Below are positions 15,989 through 25,284 of a DNA stretch of 64,000 bases, in pieces. Every line of letters starts with the position of its first letter. The first letter of the stretch is position 1. The position numbers were made by a program, and so were the translations under genes. Below the pieces are notes generated by a model that worked only from the letters and a program-made list of their open reading frames with translations, made no database searches and was not told where the DNA came from. This stretch comes from HGM05190 sp964394205. Its GTDB lineage: Bacteria; Bacteroidota; Bacteroidia; Bacteroidales; Muribaculaceae. The stretch lies in assembly GCA_964394205.1 (NCBI GenBank), contig CAYMVS010000001.1, positions 1-64,000 on the forward strand, in the 5' to 3' direction.

Positions 15989-17563
15989 TTATTTTATCGA
16001 CATGCGATATATTTTGTCGCCACGCGAGCCAACCACAAGCGAGTTGCCAATAACCACGGGTGACGACTCAAAGTTATTTCCAATATGTTCAGTGAATATT
16101 ATCTTGCCGTCACGAGGGCTGATGAGATAGACATTGCCGGTGCAATCGGCTGTAAATACAGTCAGCTCATATTTCTCATTGAGAAAACCGACCGGTGACG
16201 ACCATGAGTAATATTTTAACCGTGTTTTGTAAACGATCTCGCCGGTTGTGCGTTTCATGGCCATAAAGACGCCGTTTTGACCGCCTTCGTTTAACACACA
16301 GTTTGCAAATATCAAATCCTTGCAGTTGCCGGTGCCGGGCAGAACAGTGCCGTAAAAACCGCCGTCAAAGTGTTTCTCGCCGACATTGGCACGGCGTGCC
16401 GGCACCTTGGCGAGCCACATCTCTTTGCCGTCAAGCGCGTTGAGTTTGACCATCTTGGCCTCGCCTGTACCCTGTTTGTCCACTTCACAACCTACATAAA
16501 GGTAGGGGACACCGTCTTCAACCTCGAGCACAATAGAGGCGTCAATGTCGTCGGCCAACGTGTAGCGCCAGACGGGTTTCATCGTGTCGAGATTGACAGC
16601 GATGATATTGCCGGCATTGTCGGCAATAAAGCCATAGTTGTGATAGATGCTCATCGATGACTCGATGCCGGGAGCCTGACCGTTGACGGTATATCTCAAG
16701 ACAGAGTGGATTGACACTTTTCCGGGAGCTACGTTGAGTTTATAGAACGAGCCGTTCTCGCCGGGTCTAAAAACAAATTGACCCAACCTGAGTGCCGACG
16801 AGTCGTATGCTCCCCAACGGCGCTGAGCCTTGGGGTCCTCGCCAAACACATCGACCACCTCATGCTTGTTAAGGTCGATGACAACAGCGCCAAAGGGGCG
16901 CTCGGCCGGCACACCGTGGCCAACATAGAGATTGCCGTTAAGTGTAGGGTCAAGCGATATGGTTCCTTTAATCGGATTACCGACAGCGATGGCTTCGCGT
17001 GATGCCTTTCCGGTCTCAAAGTTGATGAAATAAACGCGCCCGGCAAGCGAGCCGAGTATAATCTCACGTTTCCCGAAGTCGGCTGTTGTGCCCGGGGTAG
17101 ACTTTATTTTTGCAATCATGCTGTCGGGCCACTCTACATATAACGGTTGGCCGGTCCATCCCGTGCCACCGCCCCAGCTTCCAAAGCCGGTCGAGCGGTT
17201 GTCGGCACCTGTAATGAAAGTCCAGTCAACCGTCACTGTTGTGGGGTTTCCCTTTACCTTACCACCAAAATCGGCCTGTCGCCCCATCCCTTTACGGAAT
17301 GTCAGAGAGCCGGGAGCATCAGCGTAGAGGTCGGTTAAATCAACAACCTTACCCGAAGTGGTGTCGCGTTGGTCAATGGTAAACCTGACAGCCTGGGTCG
17401 AGGGATACATGGTGTCGGGCAGCGCGTTGATTATCTCTACTTTGGGAGATTGTGATTCAACCGAGTCAGTGTCATTATCAACCCCATTACCCCTCCGGTC
17501 GTTGGCCGAGGTGCATGAGCAGATGGTAATAAATGTCAAAATTGCTGATTGGTAAATCTTCAT
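15989..17563 (-). CDS. PQQ-type beta-propeller lipoprotein
   Basis: This 524-residue exported protein has a short lipoprotein-like signal (FITICSC, cysteine at 15 or 17). Repeated blade-like segments follow, with patterns such as GRVYFINFETGKA, GNIIAVNLDTMKPVW, AKMVKLNALDGKEMW, GVFMAMKRTTGEIVYK and GNVYLISPRDGKIIF, typical of PQQ-like propellers. No enzymatic residues can be assigned; these propellers serve as binding scaffolds, e.g. in outer-membrane assembly or polysaccharide handling. Its partner gene is the secreted esterase 17 nt downstream. Confidence 0.8.
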   Translation of the reverse strand: MKIYQSAILTFITICSCTSANDRRGNGVDNDTDSVESQSPKVEIINALPDTMYPSTQAVRFTIDQRDTTSGKVVDLTDLYADAPGSLTFRKGMGRQADFGGKVKGNPTTVTVDWTFITGADNRSTGFGSWGGGTGWTGQPLYVEWPDSMIAKIKSTPGTTADFGKREIILGSLAGRVYFINFETGKASREAIAVGNPIKGTISLDPTLNGNLYVGHGVPAERPFGAVVIDLNKHEVVDVFGEDPKAQRRWGAYDSSALRLGQFVFRPGENGSFYKLNVAPGKVSIHSVLRYTVNGQAPGIESSMSIYHNYGFIADNAGNIIAVNLDTMKPVWRYTLADDIDASIVLEVEDGVPYLYVGCEVDKQGTGEAKMVKLNALDGKEMWLAKVPARRANVGEKHFDGGFYGTVLPGTGNCKDLIFANCVLNEGGQNGVFMAMKRTTGEIVYKTRLKYYSWSSPVGFLNEKYELTVFTADCTGNVYLISPRDGKIIFTEHIGNNFESSPVVIGNSLVVGSRGDKIYRMSIK

Positions 17564-17611
17564 CTTTGATGGTTATACTTTGTTGACAATTAGGAATCAC
17601 AATTCCAACAA

Positions 17612-17643
17612 CAAAGATAGACTTTTGCCCTTTGACAGCCAAT
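17612..17643 (-). promoter_or_regulatory. Promoter of the propeller/esterase operon
   Basis: On the minus strand TATCTTTG (17619-17612) stands 20 nt from ATTG (17643-17640), a 3-of-4 match to TTTG. It lies 49 nt upstream of the start codon. Confidence 0.6.
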
Positions 17644-17716
17644 CTTTTTGACTTTAATTGCCGATAATTGTTAAAAATTAACAAAGACACATAATGAACC
17701 GAGATAATTTTAACAT

Positions 17717-19093
17717 TTATTGTCGTTCAAATATTTTGTCGGCAGCACTCACTTGAGTTGGTACTCCGGCTCTTCCTCCAATAAAGCAATTGTTCAAGGT
17801 GACATCAACAGCATTTTCAATCGATATGCTTGAGTGAGCCGAGTTACACTCCACTCCATTTAAATGAATATCCCTCACCGGCAGGCTTTTAACACCCTGA
17901 ATAACTATTGCGGCATGAAAGACAGAGTCGGCTGTAAGGGTGTCAACACAAATGTTGCCTATTCGGGTAAACTTGTCATTTCCGGCACCCTCGCCGGCAT
18001 AGGAGGCCGTGACATAAAAAAGATCTTCAACATTGCCAAACCGACAGTTGTTTACCCACACGTTTTCAACAAAACCGCCGCGGTCGGGATTGGTTTTCAA
18101 ATAGATGCCACGCTTGCAATAGCCGGCGGCATCACAATTCTCAATTATCACGTTGCGTATGCCACCCGACAGCTCGCTACCCAACACCACGGCGTGCAAC
18201 CCTTTGAAATGGCAGTTCCTGATGACAATATTTTGGCACGGTGGTGTTGACGCAAGCCGGCCGTCATTGTCGCGGCCGCTCTTGATGGCGATGTTGTCAT
18301 CTCCATTGTCAAACCATATATCCTCTATCAGTATATCCTTGGAACTCTCGGGGTCGATACCGTCGTTGTTGACCAATTTTGCATCATAACGTATTCCCCG
18401 ACATATAATATTCTGGCTCTTAAGAAGATGGACACACCAAAAGGGAGAGTTAACAATCTTCACATCACTGATAGTGACATTTTTGCAGTTGTAGAACTGT
18501 ATGAGATGGGGTCGGAGGTAATCGCCGTTGCCAAACACGCGGCTTTCAAATGGTGTCTCTTCATGATTCAACCGGCGCGAGCGGGCCTGGGCCGGTTTTT
18601 GGAGAGGTCGCCAGGTGGCAAATGTGGTAATCGCGTTGCCGTCGATTGTTCCACTGCCTGTGATAGCGACATTCTCTGCATTGAAAGCACGAATCATCGG
18701 GGAATAGTTGCGGCAATATGTACCCTCCCAAGAGGTATCAACAATAGGGTATAGCGCGGGGTTAGGGTCAAAGAGCAGTTTTGCACCCTCCATAAGATGC
18801 AGCTCGACTCCCGATAACAGATTGACCGGACCGCCGATCAGATAAGTGCCGTCGGGAACAATAACGACACCGCCGCCACGCCGCGAGGTCTGCCCAATGG
18901 CTTTCTCAAAAGCCCGGCGACAGTCATGACGACCGTCTCCACGGGCACCGAATTTCACAACCGTCACAGAGTCAGGTCTTATCCCGGCTCCGGTTATATT
19001 TGACAGAATACTGTCACGCAACGATATAAAATTGGTAGCAGCGACCGACATCGATGCCAGCGCCGCTACCAAAATAAGACTCAATCGTTTCAT
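17717..19093 (-). CDS. Glycoside hydrolase family 28 (polygalacturonase-type)
   Basis: This 458-residue secreted enzyme has a signal peptide (about 1-19) and a right-handed beta-helix. The GH28 catalytic aspartates are present in NNDGID (242-247) and NGDDNIAIKSG (GDD at 264-266). HAVVLGSELSGG and the RGIYLKTN motif follow as in the family. It probably cleaves alpha-1,4-galacturonyl linkages in pectin or rhamnogalacturonan fragments; exo or endo mode cannot be told. Its ATG overlaps the stop of the upstream PL9-like gene (ATGA), so the two are coupled. Confidence 0.92.
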   Translation of the reverse strand: MKRLSLILVAALASMSVAATNFISLRDSILSNITGAGIRPDSVTVVKFGARGDGRHDCRRAFEKAIGQTSRRGGGVVIVPDGTYLIGGPVNLLSGVELHLMEGAKLLFDPNPALYPIVDTSWEGTYCRNYSPMIRAFNAENVAITGSGTIDGNAITTFATWRPLQKPAQARSRRLNHEETPFESRVFGNGDYLRPHLIQFYNCKNVTISDVKIVNSPFWCVHLLKSQNIICRGIRYDAKLVNNDGIDPESSKDILIEDIWFDNGDDNIAIKSGRDNDGRLASTPPCQNIVIRNCHFKGLHAVVLGSELSGGIRNVIIENCDAAGYCKRGIYLKTNPDRGGFVENVWVNNCRFGNVEDLFYVTASYAGEGAGNDKFTRIGNICVDTLTADSVFHAAIVIQGVKSLPVRDIHLNGVECNSAHSSISIENAVDVTLNNCFIGGRAGVPTQVSAADKIFERQ

Positions 19094-21852
19094 TTAACGA
19101 CAATTTTTGCTGAATGTATCTTGCCATCGATAGATGCCGACACAACATATATCCCCGGGGTGAGATCGGAGGATATGGGGAATGTATATTCGGCTCCGGT
19201 CTCGAGTGTGCCGAGACTCATAGATGATGCCAACGTGCCGGTTGTGGTGTAGATGTTAACATCGACCCCGGCGGTAGCGGGTACAGCAACCTTTAGCAGC
19301 CACTCCGAGCCACGACCCGACGATGCAACCTCAAAAACAGTAGTTGTCTCGTTTGTCATGATCATCTGCACGCCCGACATCGGTTCACCTTCCTGACACT
19401 CATAGGGGCCAAGATCGCGGCCTTTGCCGTAGATAACCTGATGGAGGAAGGGGAACTCGTCGGTATAGGGCACCTTGATGTCAAGACCGGCATCAATCAG
19501 CTTGCTGCCACTCTTTAGACGGGCAAAACGAACCGGCATTGAGCCGTCCTCACCACGGGGAGCGAGAGCGTCGGCCTCGTCAAGGCTCACATAGTCGCTG
19601 CGGCTGAAGTCGGTAATTACATTGTTACAGAATGTTTTGCCGGGATTGGGTGTCACTCCGAGCGCATTGTTGCTTTCAGTGCCGACGAGTATCTCCTGGC
19701 GGCCAAAGCAAACGTTGTTGTAGAACTGAGAATTGGCGCCACCGCCCGACTCAAACATGAAGTCATAGCCATTATCAAAAGCAAGACCGCCAATCACGAC
19801 ATGACCGCCCTTGTGACTATTGCAGTCAAAACCCTTTGTCGAGCCTGACTTGTCGCAACCAAAGGCTACACAATTGTAGGCATAGTGAACACCTTGAGAG
19901 CTGCCGCCGCTGCCGTTGCCACCAAGTTTGATACCATTGCCGTTGCCCGAGAAACCCGGGCCTTTGTCAAAGTAGTCATAAACCCATGTGTGGTCTTCGG
20001 CTTTGCCCGACTCCCAAGCCCAACATTCAATCAGGACGACGTCATAGTCTGTCTCATAGAGGTCCCAGGCATCATCACTGTTACGCCATGCACGACAGCG
20101 TATAAAACGGTTGCCCTTACCGTTGTGCATCTTGCAGGCAAAACCATCGGCATCGCTGCCATAGTTTGCGTCAAAGTCACAGTTGTGATGGCTGTCACAG
20201 TCGATAATATCATTGTAGGCACAGAACGAACCATCGTTTTTTGAGCCGTGACCGCTTGCCGAGAAGTCGTGTCCGAAACCGAGCTGAATACCGGTGTCGA
20301 GATTGTGGCTGAACTCACAACGCTCGATACGGTTATGGCTACCCTCGAGCTTGATGGCATTGTCGGCCGCATGAGTGAAATGGATGCCGTAGATGTGCCA
20401 GTAGTCACCGGTGATGAGCATACCGCGGTCTCCAACTTTGCTGCGGTCACGGTTGCAGTCAATAAGCTGCTGCTCAAAGTCTAAAATGGGGTGCTCGCCG
20501 TTGTAGGGGAGGATTGAGATGGGCGCATCGGCGGTTCCCGAGTTTTTGATGCGGACGGTCAGCTTGCCGCTGCTGTCACGCCATGTGAAATGGTAGCGGC
20601 CGCCACGACAGTAGATAACGTCGCCGGGGAGAGCTGCATTGACAGCTTTTTGCAGATTGAGCCAGGGGTGCTCAAGCGAGCCGTCGCCGGTATCGTCATT
20701 GCCGTCGGGGGCAATAAAATATTCAAAATTGTCATTGTCGGCACCACGTCCCTTGAGGGTTATCTCTTTGACAAGGTCGCCACAGGTGACGGTGACGACA
20801 TCCTCATAGTCGGCAAAGGCGGTAGGGGAGAAGAATACCTCGACCGAGGCCTCGAGGGTCGAGCCGGTGTAGTTGACGGTTGTGGTGTTCAAGCCATCGG
20901 CAAATGTGAAGCAGCTCGATTTAGGCAAGGTGAGAGTGACGGTGCCGTCTTTGGGCTCAAGGTAGGCGCCGGTGATTGTCACCAGGCGAGATTTTGTCGT
21001 TCCAACCTTGGTGTTCTTGAAGTCAATGGCTTGGGCCGGAACGTTTATCACCGGCACAGTCAGTGTGGTAAAGGTCACCTTGGCTACCGAAGAGGTCAGA
21101 TAGTTGATGGTTTCACCCTCACCGTTGTACTCAAAAACAGCCACGGTGTAGGTGCGCCCCGGTTGAAGACCTGAAATTGATTGAGAGGTCACGTCGCCCA
21201 CGACCAGAACGGTGATGCCGTCGACAGTTGTCGGCACCCGGGTGTAGGCTGTTCCGTCGACGGGAGTCCAGTTGAGAGCCGGGCCCTCGGCGAAAGCCAC
21301 AAGTCGGCCCGAGCCATTTCCCTTTGTGATGGCGAGTGTAGCGCCATCACCTTCAATTGAAGTCGTGGCCACGACAGGAGCTGTGGTTGGCTCGCCGGCA
21401 AGATTAACATAATTGATAGTGATGTCGTCGACATAGATTGTGGCGCTCTTGCATGTGAAGCGAACCAATACCGGCTCGGACATGCTCAACGTCACCGAGT
21501 GAGAGGCGCTGCCGTAGGATGAGCTTGAAGAAACTTTTGACGAGCCTATCTGTGTCCAGGAAGAGCCGCCGTCGGCCGATGCCTCGACCACGAGCTCTTT
21601 GTTACTTCCCGAGCCGCGATGCTTGTAGGCCACAGAGGTTATACCGGTGATGGCCGGAGTTGTCAGCGTGGCGTTACTACCCATCGCCGCACGGTTGCTG
21701 CCGTTGTCTTTTTTGATTGTTACCGAGCCGGAGGTTTTCCAATCACCGGGGATTGAACCCGACTCAAAGTCCTCAACGAGGACAGCGGCCTGTGAGCTTA
21801 AACCGAGAGTTAAAGCAAAGGCCGCTAAGATTGCAGTTAAGTTTGTTCTCAT
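19090..21852 (-). CDS. Secreted pectate lyase-like beta-helix protein (PL9 type), T9SS-like tail
   Basis: This 920-residue multidomain enzyme has a signal peptide (MRTNLTAILAAFALTLGLSS). A beta-sandwich/discoidin-like region (about 25-140) and an Fn3-like module (about 165-270) follow. A strand-rich domain comes next, then a PL9-like right-handed helix starting FIAPDGNDDTGDGSLEHPWL (about 375) with YCRGGRYHFTW. The end (VNIYTTTGTLASSMSLG, then LTPGIYVVSASIDGK and KIVVK) is a classical T9SS sorting tail, so it is probably surface-attached. The ATG at 21852 is preferred: the promoter at 21873-21903 excludes an in-frame start at 21897. Confidence 0.88.
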   Translation of the reverse strand: MRTNLTAILAAFALTLGLSSQAAVLVEDFESGSIPGDWKTSGSVTIKKDNGSNRAAMGSNATLTTPAITGITSVAYKHRGSGSNKELVVEASADGGSSWTQIGSSKVSSSSSYGSASHSVTLSMSEPVLVRFTCKSATIYVDDITINYVNLAGEPTTAPVVATTSIEGDGATLAITKGNGSGRLVAFAEGPALNWTPVDGTAYTRVPTTVDGITVLVVGDVTSQSISGLQPGRTYTVAVFEYNGEGETINYLTSSVAKVTFTTLTVPVINVPAQAIDFKNTKVGTTKSRLVTITGAYLEPKDGTVTLTLPKSSCFTFADGLNTTTVNYTGSTLEASVEVFFSPTAFADYEDVVTVTCGDLVKEITLKGRGADNDNFEYFIAPDGNDDTGDGSLEHPWLNLQKAVNAALPGDVIYCRGGRYHFTWRDSSGKLTVRIKNSGTADAPISILPYNGEHPILDFEQQLIDCNRDRSKVGDRGMLITGDYWHIYGIHFTHAADNAIKLEGSHNRIERCEFSHNLDTGIQLGFGHDFSASGHGSKNDGSFCAYNDIIDCDSHHNCDFDANYGSDADGFACKMHNGKGNRFIRCRAWRNSDDAWDLYETDYDVVLIECWAWESGKAEDHTWVYDYFDKGPGFSGNGNGIKLGGNGSGGSSQGVHYAYNCVAFGCDKSGSTKGFDCNSHKGGHVVIGGLAFDNGYDFMFESGGGANSQFYNNVCFGRQEILVGTESNNALGVTPNPGKTFCNNVITDFSRSDYVSLDEADALAPRGEDGSMPVRFARLKSGSKLIDAGLDIKVPYTDEFPFLHQVIYGKGRDLGPYECQEGEPMSGVQMIMTNETTTVFEVASSGRGSEWLLKVAVPATAGVDVNIYTTTGTLASSMSLGTLETGAEYTFPISSDLTPGIYVVSASIDGKIHSAKIVVK

Positions 21853-21872
21853 AGGTATATGTTTGGTCGGTG

Positions 21873-21903
21873 CAAAAATAGCGGTTTGACACAACATTTC
21901 AAA
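21873..21903 (-). promoter_or_regulatory. Promoter of the pectin-degradation pair
   Basis: On the minus strand TTTG (21903-21900), a 19-nt spacer and TATTTTTG (21880-21873) match the consensus exactly. The 5' UTR would be only about 14 nt. Confidence 0.85.
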
Positions 21904-21938
21904 GGGTTCAGGTGTTTAATTAATAAATATTCATCACT

Positions 21939-22814
21939 ATGCCATCTAAGTTGATACACATTCTGCCTATAGTATTACTGACTTTTCTCACCACATTGAA
22001 AGGTGAGGGCAGAGAGTTACAACCCGTCACCCCCGACAATATTGAGGTCGCGACGGTGCTCGACGCGGTTGACTCGGGTATTGTCGAGACCGACATCACG
22101 ACGATTTCGGAGACCGTGCCTGAGTTTGTGTCCAGTAAGAATGTCACGCTTTATGACTTTCCCTACTCGATGACACGCTCGCTGCCAAACTGGAAAAACA
22201 TGTGGGTCAACACAGGAGTGCTGTTTGCCGGTGGATTTACTGCTTTGGGAGTTCTTGAGCTGCTTCCCGAGAATGCCACGGCATGGAATAAGGAGGACAA
22301 CCGGTCGCTTTTCAAACGCTATGCCGACCACTTCCGTGCCGGCCCAGTGTGGGACGGCGATCAGGCGATATTCAACGCCATTCTCCACCCCTACGCAGGC
22401 GGTGCATACTACATGTCGGCCCGTTCCCAAGGGTTCAATGTGCTTGGGTCACTGGTTTACTGTATCGGCATTTCAACTTTCTTCTGGGAATATGGCATTG
22501 AGTGTTTCATGGAAGTTCCCTCGATGCAGGATCTGGTCATCACCCCGCTTGGCGGAGCCGTTGTTGGCGAGGCGTTCTATGTGCTGAAACGTCACATAGT
22601 AAACCACGATTACCGGCTGTTTGGCTCAAAAGTGATTGGTAATATCGTGGTGTTTATCATTGACCCAGTCAACGAGGTGATAGGCCTGTTTCGTGGAAAT
22701 CCCGCTCGCGACCGTCACTATGGCGCCCGCCAAAACAAAAACACTACATCTGTTTCCTCTTTCCTCTCACCGACATCAGGTGGCCTTTGCTTGAATTTAA
22801 GTTTGACTTTTTAA
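21939..22814 (+). CDS. DUF3943 membrane-associated protein
   Basis: This 291-residue protein has a signal peptide (about 1-22) and matches DUF3943. Typical segments are YADHFRAGPVWDGDQAIFNAILHPYAGGAYYMSARSQG (about 125-163, a short H-P-Y-GG motif), then WEYGIECFMEVPSMQDLVITPLGGAVVGE. Hydrophobic stretches near 90 and 175 may insert in a membrane. Function is unknown for the whole family. It diverges from the pectin operon and is followed 10 nt later by a PCMD-like gene, so the two form an operon. Confidence 0.8.
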   Translation: MPSKLIHILPIVLLTFLTTLKGEGRELQPVTPDNIEVATVLDAVDSGIVETDITTISETVPEFVSSKNVTLYDFPYSMTRSLPNWKNMWVNTGVLFAGGFTALGVLELLPENATAWNKEDNRSLFKRYADHFRAGPVWDGDQAIFNAILHPYAGGAYYMSARSQGFNVLGSLVYCIGISTFFWEYGIECFMEVPSMQDLVITPLGGAVVGEAFYVLKRHIVNHDYRLFGSKVIGNIVVFIIDPVNEVIGLFRGNPARDRHYGARQNKNTTSVSSFLSPTSGGLCLNLSLTF

Positions 22815-22824
22815 TATTAGAAAT

Positions 22825-23790
22825 ATGACATACAAGAGTTTAATAATCGCAGCTGCCGCTATGACGGGAGTTGCAGGCAGCAACTTCATTCAAGCCGGAG
22901 GGGTTGAGCGCATTAAATATGGAGACATGAACGGTTGGGTCACACGCAATATCAAGGAGTCAGCCGTTATCGGTGGCAATCAAAAGAAGGTCTATGCCAT
23001 CGGGCCGACCTGCACCCTGGGCGACAAACCTTATCACAATATGGGAGAGTCGCCGTGGGCCACATCAAACGTGCTTGCAAAAGTCTCGGGAATCACCAAG
23101 ACATCCAACGCCGTGTACCCGGCCACACGGTCGGGAGCCGACAAGTGTGCGCGGCTGACCACCCAGATGGAGCAGGTGAAAGTGTTGGGAGTAATCAACA
23201 TGGATGTGATGGTGGCAGGCTCGATGTTTTTAGGGGAGATGGTAGAGCCCATTAAGAGCACCTCAAATCCCTACTCAAAAATGAACATGGGTGTGCCTTA
23301 TACCAAACGACCTACTGCTCTGGTGTTTGACTACAAATTGGAATGTCCCAATGTGAACACCCGCACCAAGTCGACCGGTTTTTCGTCAAAAAAGACCCTT
23401 CAGGGTCGCGATGCCGCTGTGGTGTTTGTCTTTCTGCAGAGACGGTGGGAGGATGCCGACGGTAACATCCACGCCAAGCGAGTAGGCACGGGCGGTCAGA
23501 AATTTTCAACCACGACTCCGTGGCACAACGGTCACCGCGTCCCCATCCGTTACGGCAATGCCTCCACACAGCCGGGTTATAGCCAATATCTTGCCCTGCG
23601 CAGCGGCTCAAATGCCTATTATGCCCGCAATTCAAAGGGTCGGCTTGTCCCGGTGAAAGAGGAAGGATGGGATGACCCCAATGCTACACCGACCCACGCC
23701 ATCGTGATGTTCAGCGCAGGCAGCGGTGAGCCATACGTTGGCACCGAGGGACTGACCCTCTACGTTGACAACGTAGGATTCGGATTCTGA
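22825..23790 (+). CDS. Secreted PCMD-like (putative carbohydrate metabolism domain) protein
   Basis: This 321-residue protein has a signal peptide (about 1-25) and no clear lipobox. Its core follows the PCMD beta-sandwich pattern: a GS-MFLGEM segment, then GVPYTKRPTALVFDYKLE, then a DAAVVFVFLQRRW strand and a final strand TLYVDNVGFGF. The same order (GR/KRP-x-x-L, long strands, VD-D/N-x-F end) is seen in the lipoproteins at 30624 and 34993. PCMD proteins are thought to bind or process carbohydrate, but no reaction is established. It is cotranscribed with the DUF3943 gene. Confidence 0.7.
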   Translation: MTYKSLIIAAAAMTGVAGSNFIQAGGVERIKYGDMNGWVTRNIKESAVIGGNQKKVYAIGPTCTLGDKPYHNMGESPWATSNVLAKVSGITKTSNAVYPATRSGADKCARLTTQMEQVKVLGVINMDVMVAGSMFLGEMVEPIKSTSNPYSKMNMGVPYTKRPTALVFDYKLECPNVNTRTKSTGFSSKKTLQGRDAAVVFVFLQRRWEDADGNIHAKRVGTGGQKFSTTTPWHNGHRVPIRYGNASTQPGYSQYLALRSGSNAYYARNSKGRLVPVKEEGWDDPNATPTHAIVMFSAGSGEPYVGTEGLTLYVDNVGFGF

Positions 23791-23811
23791 CAGATATTAA
23801 GGGTATAGGCC

Positions 23812-25179
23812 CTAATCAACGATATCCCCGATAAGGGTCGCCGAGCTTGAATCGGCGACCTTTACTTTAACAAAGTCGCCAACACGCGCTTCACCACGAG
23901 GGAAAACGACCGTCTTGTTTTGACTTGTCCGTCCAACCATGCTTGCTGTGGAGCGTTTTGAGACACCCTCGACAAGAACATCAAAAGTCTTGCCCACATC
24001 ACGACGGTTTGACTCGGCCGACAATTGGTTTTGCAGAGCAATCATGCGGTTGAGGCGGTCGATCTTAACCGACTCCTCGACATTGTCGGGCATTGATCGG
24101 GATGCCAATGTGCCGGGACGTTCTGAATATTTAAACATGAACGCCGAGTCAAATCCGACTTCGCGCATAAGCGACAATGTCTGTTGAAAATCCTCCTCGG
24201 TTTCACCAGAAAATCCTGTAAACATGTCGGTTGTCACAGCACAGTCTGGTATGATGCGCCGGATGGCGGCAATGCGGTCGAGATACCACTGGCGGGTGTA
24301 TTTACGGTTCATGGCTTTCAGCACCGTGTCGCTGCCGCTCTGAACCGGCAGGTGGATGTGCCGGCAGATATTCGGTCGTGAGGCAATCACCTCGAGGGTG
24401 GTGTCGCTCATATCCTTGGGATGGGAGGTTGTGAAGCGAACACGCATCGCGTCGCCTGCCACATCGGCTACCGCAGCCAAAAGCGCGGGAAAATCTACGG
24501 TTTTGCCGGTTGAAGGGTCGGTGTAGCTGTAACTGTTTACATTCTGCCCCAGCAGGGTGACCTCTTTGTAGCCATGAGCCTTAAGGTCGGCAAGCTCGTC
24601 GAGGATTGACTCAAGCCGGCGCGAGCGCTCACGGCCTCGGGTGTAGGGCACTATGCAGTAGGAGCAGAAATTGTTGCACCCGCGCATAATGCTAATAAAT
24701 CCCGCTATAGGGTTTGACCCGATACGTTTGGGTATGATGTCACGATATGTCTCGGTGGTGCTGAGCTCCACATTGACCGCTTTAAAGCCCTGTTCAGCCT
24801 GAGCAAAGAGTGAGGGTAAATCGAGATAGCTGTCGGGGCCGGCCACAAGGTCAACACCATGGTTTTCAATCAGATCTTGCCCGACTCGTTCACCCATGCA
24901 TCCGATCACACCGATAATCAGCCGACCGTGGCGACCGCGCTTACGGCGAACGGCTGCAAGCGCCTGTAACCTTGAAATGATCTTTTGCTCGGCATTGTCG
25001 CGTATCGAGCAGGTATTCAGCAACACAGCGTCGGCCTGCTCGACCGTATCAACCGTGTCATATCCAGCCATCTCCATAATCGAAGCAACCACCTCACTGT
25101 CGGCTACATTCATCTGGCACCCATAGGTTTCAATATATAAGTGCTTTTTTAAGTCGGGATTAGATGTGATATTTGACAT
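23812..25179 (-). CDS. miaB: MiaB, tRNA-2-methylthio-N6-dimethylallyladenosine synthase
   Basis: This 455-residue radical-SAM methylthiotransferase modifies A37 of tRNAs reading UNN codons. The N-terminal MTTase domain has YIETYGCQMNVADSE and NTCSIRDNAEQK cysteines. The radical-SAM cluster motif is RGCNNFCSYC (C-x3-C-x2-C), and a TRAM domain ends the protein. The order and length are those of MiaB rather than RimO or MtaB. The ATG at 25179 is chosen; an in-frame TTG at 25200 is the alternative. It has a promoter overlapping that of the divergent neighbour. Confidence 0.95.
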   Translation of the reverse strand: MSNITSNPDLKKHLYIETYGCQMNVADSEVVASIMEMAGYDTVDTVEQADAVLLNTCSIRDNAEQKIISRLQALAAVRRKRGRHGRLIIGVIGCMGERVGQDLIENHGVDLVAGPDSYLDLPSLFAQAEQGFKAVNVELSTTETYRDIIPKRIGSNPIAGFISIMRGCNNFCSYCIVPYTRGRERSRRLESILDELADLKAHGYKEVTLLGQNVNSYSYTDPSTGKTVDFPALLAAVADVAGDAMRVRFTTSHPKDMSDTTLEVIASRPNICRHIHLPVQSGSDTVLKAMNRKYTRQWYLDRIAAIRRIIPDCAVTTDMFTGFSGETEEDFQQTLSLMREVGFDSAFMFKYSERPGTLASRSMPDNVEESVKIDRLNRMIALQNQLSAESNRRDVGKTFDVLVEGVSKRSTASMVGRTSQNKTVVFPRGEARVGDFVKVKVADSSSATLIGDIVD

Positions 25180-25217
25180 AATTTGTGAAAGATGTGACAA
25201 AATTACAACTGTGATAA

Positions 25218-25249
25218 TTTGTCAGACCACTTTAAAATTTCTAATTTTG
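25218..25249 (+). promoter_or_regulatory. Promoter of the membrane-anchored gene at 25275
   Basis: TTTG (25218-25221), a 20-nt spacer and TAATTTTG (25242-25249) match the consensus exactly, 25 nt before the start codon. Confidence 0.85.
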
Positions 25250-25252
25250 CTG

Positions 25253-25284
25253 CAAAATTACTAAAAACGCTTTTATGGAGCAAA
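25253..25284 (-). promoter_or_regulatory. Promoter of miaB (divergent, overlapping the neighbour's 5' UTR)
   Basis: On the minus strand TTTG (25284-25281), a 20-nt spacer and TAATTTTG (25260-25253) match exactly. A second -7-like box, TAATTTTG at 25205-25198, lies closer to the gene but lacks a good -33. Confidence 0.75.

Noticed and set aside
17660..17690. TTGTTAA/TTAACAA inverted repeat after the GH28 gene
   Set aside because: Only a 7-bp A/T stem with no T run; too weak to call a terminator.
21853..21897. Longer N-terminus for the PL9-like lyase
   Set aside because: The promoter overlaps this stretch, and the ATG at 21852 gives a standard signal peptide.
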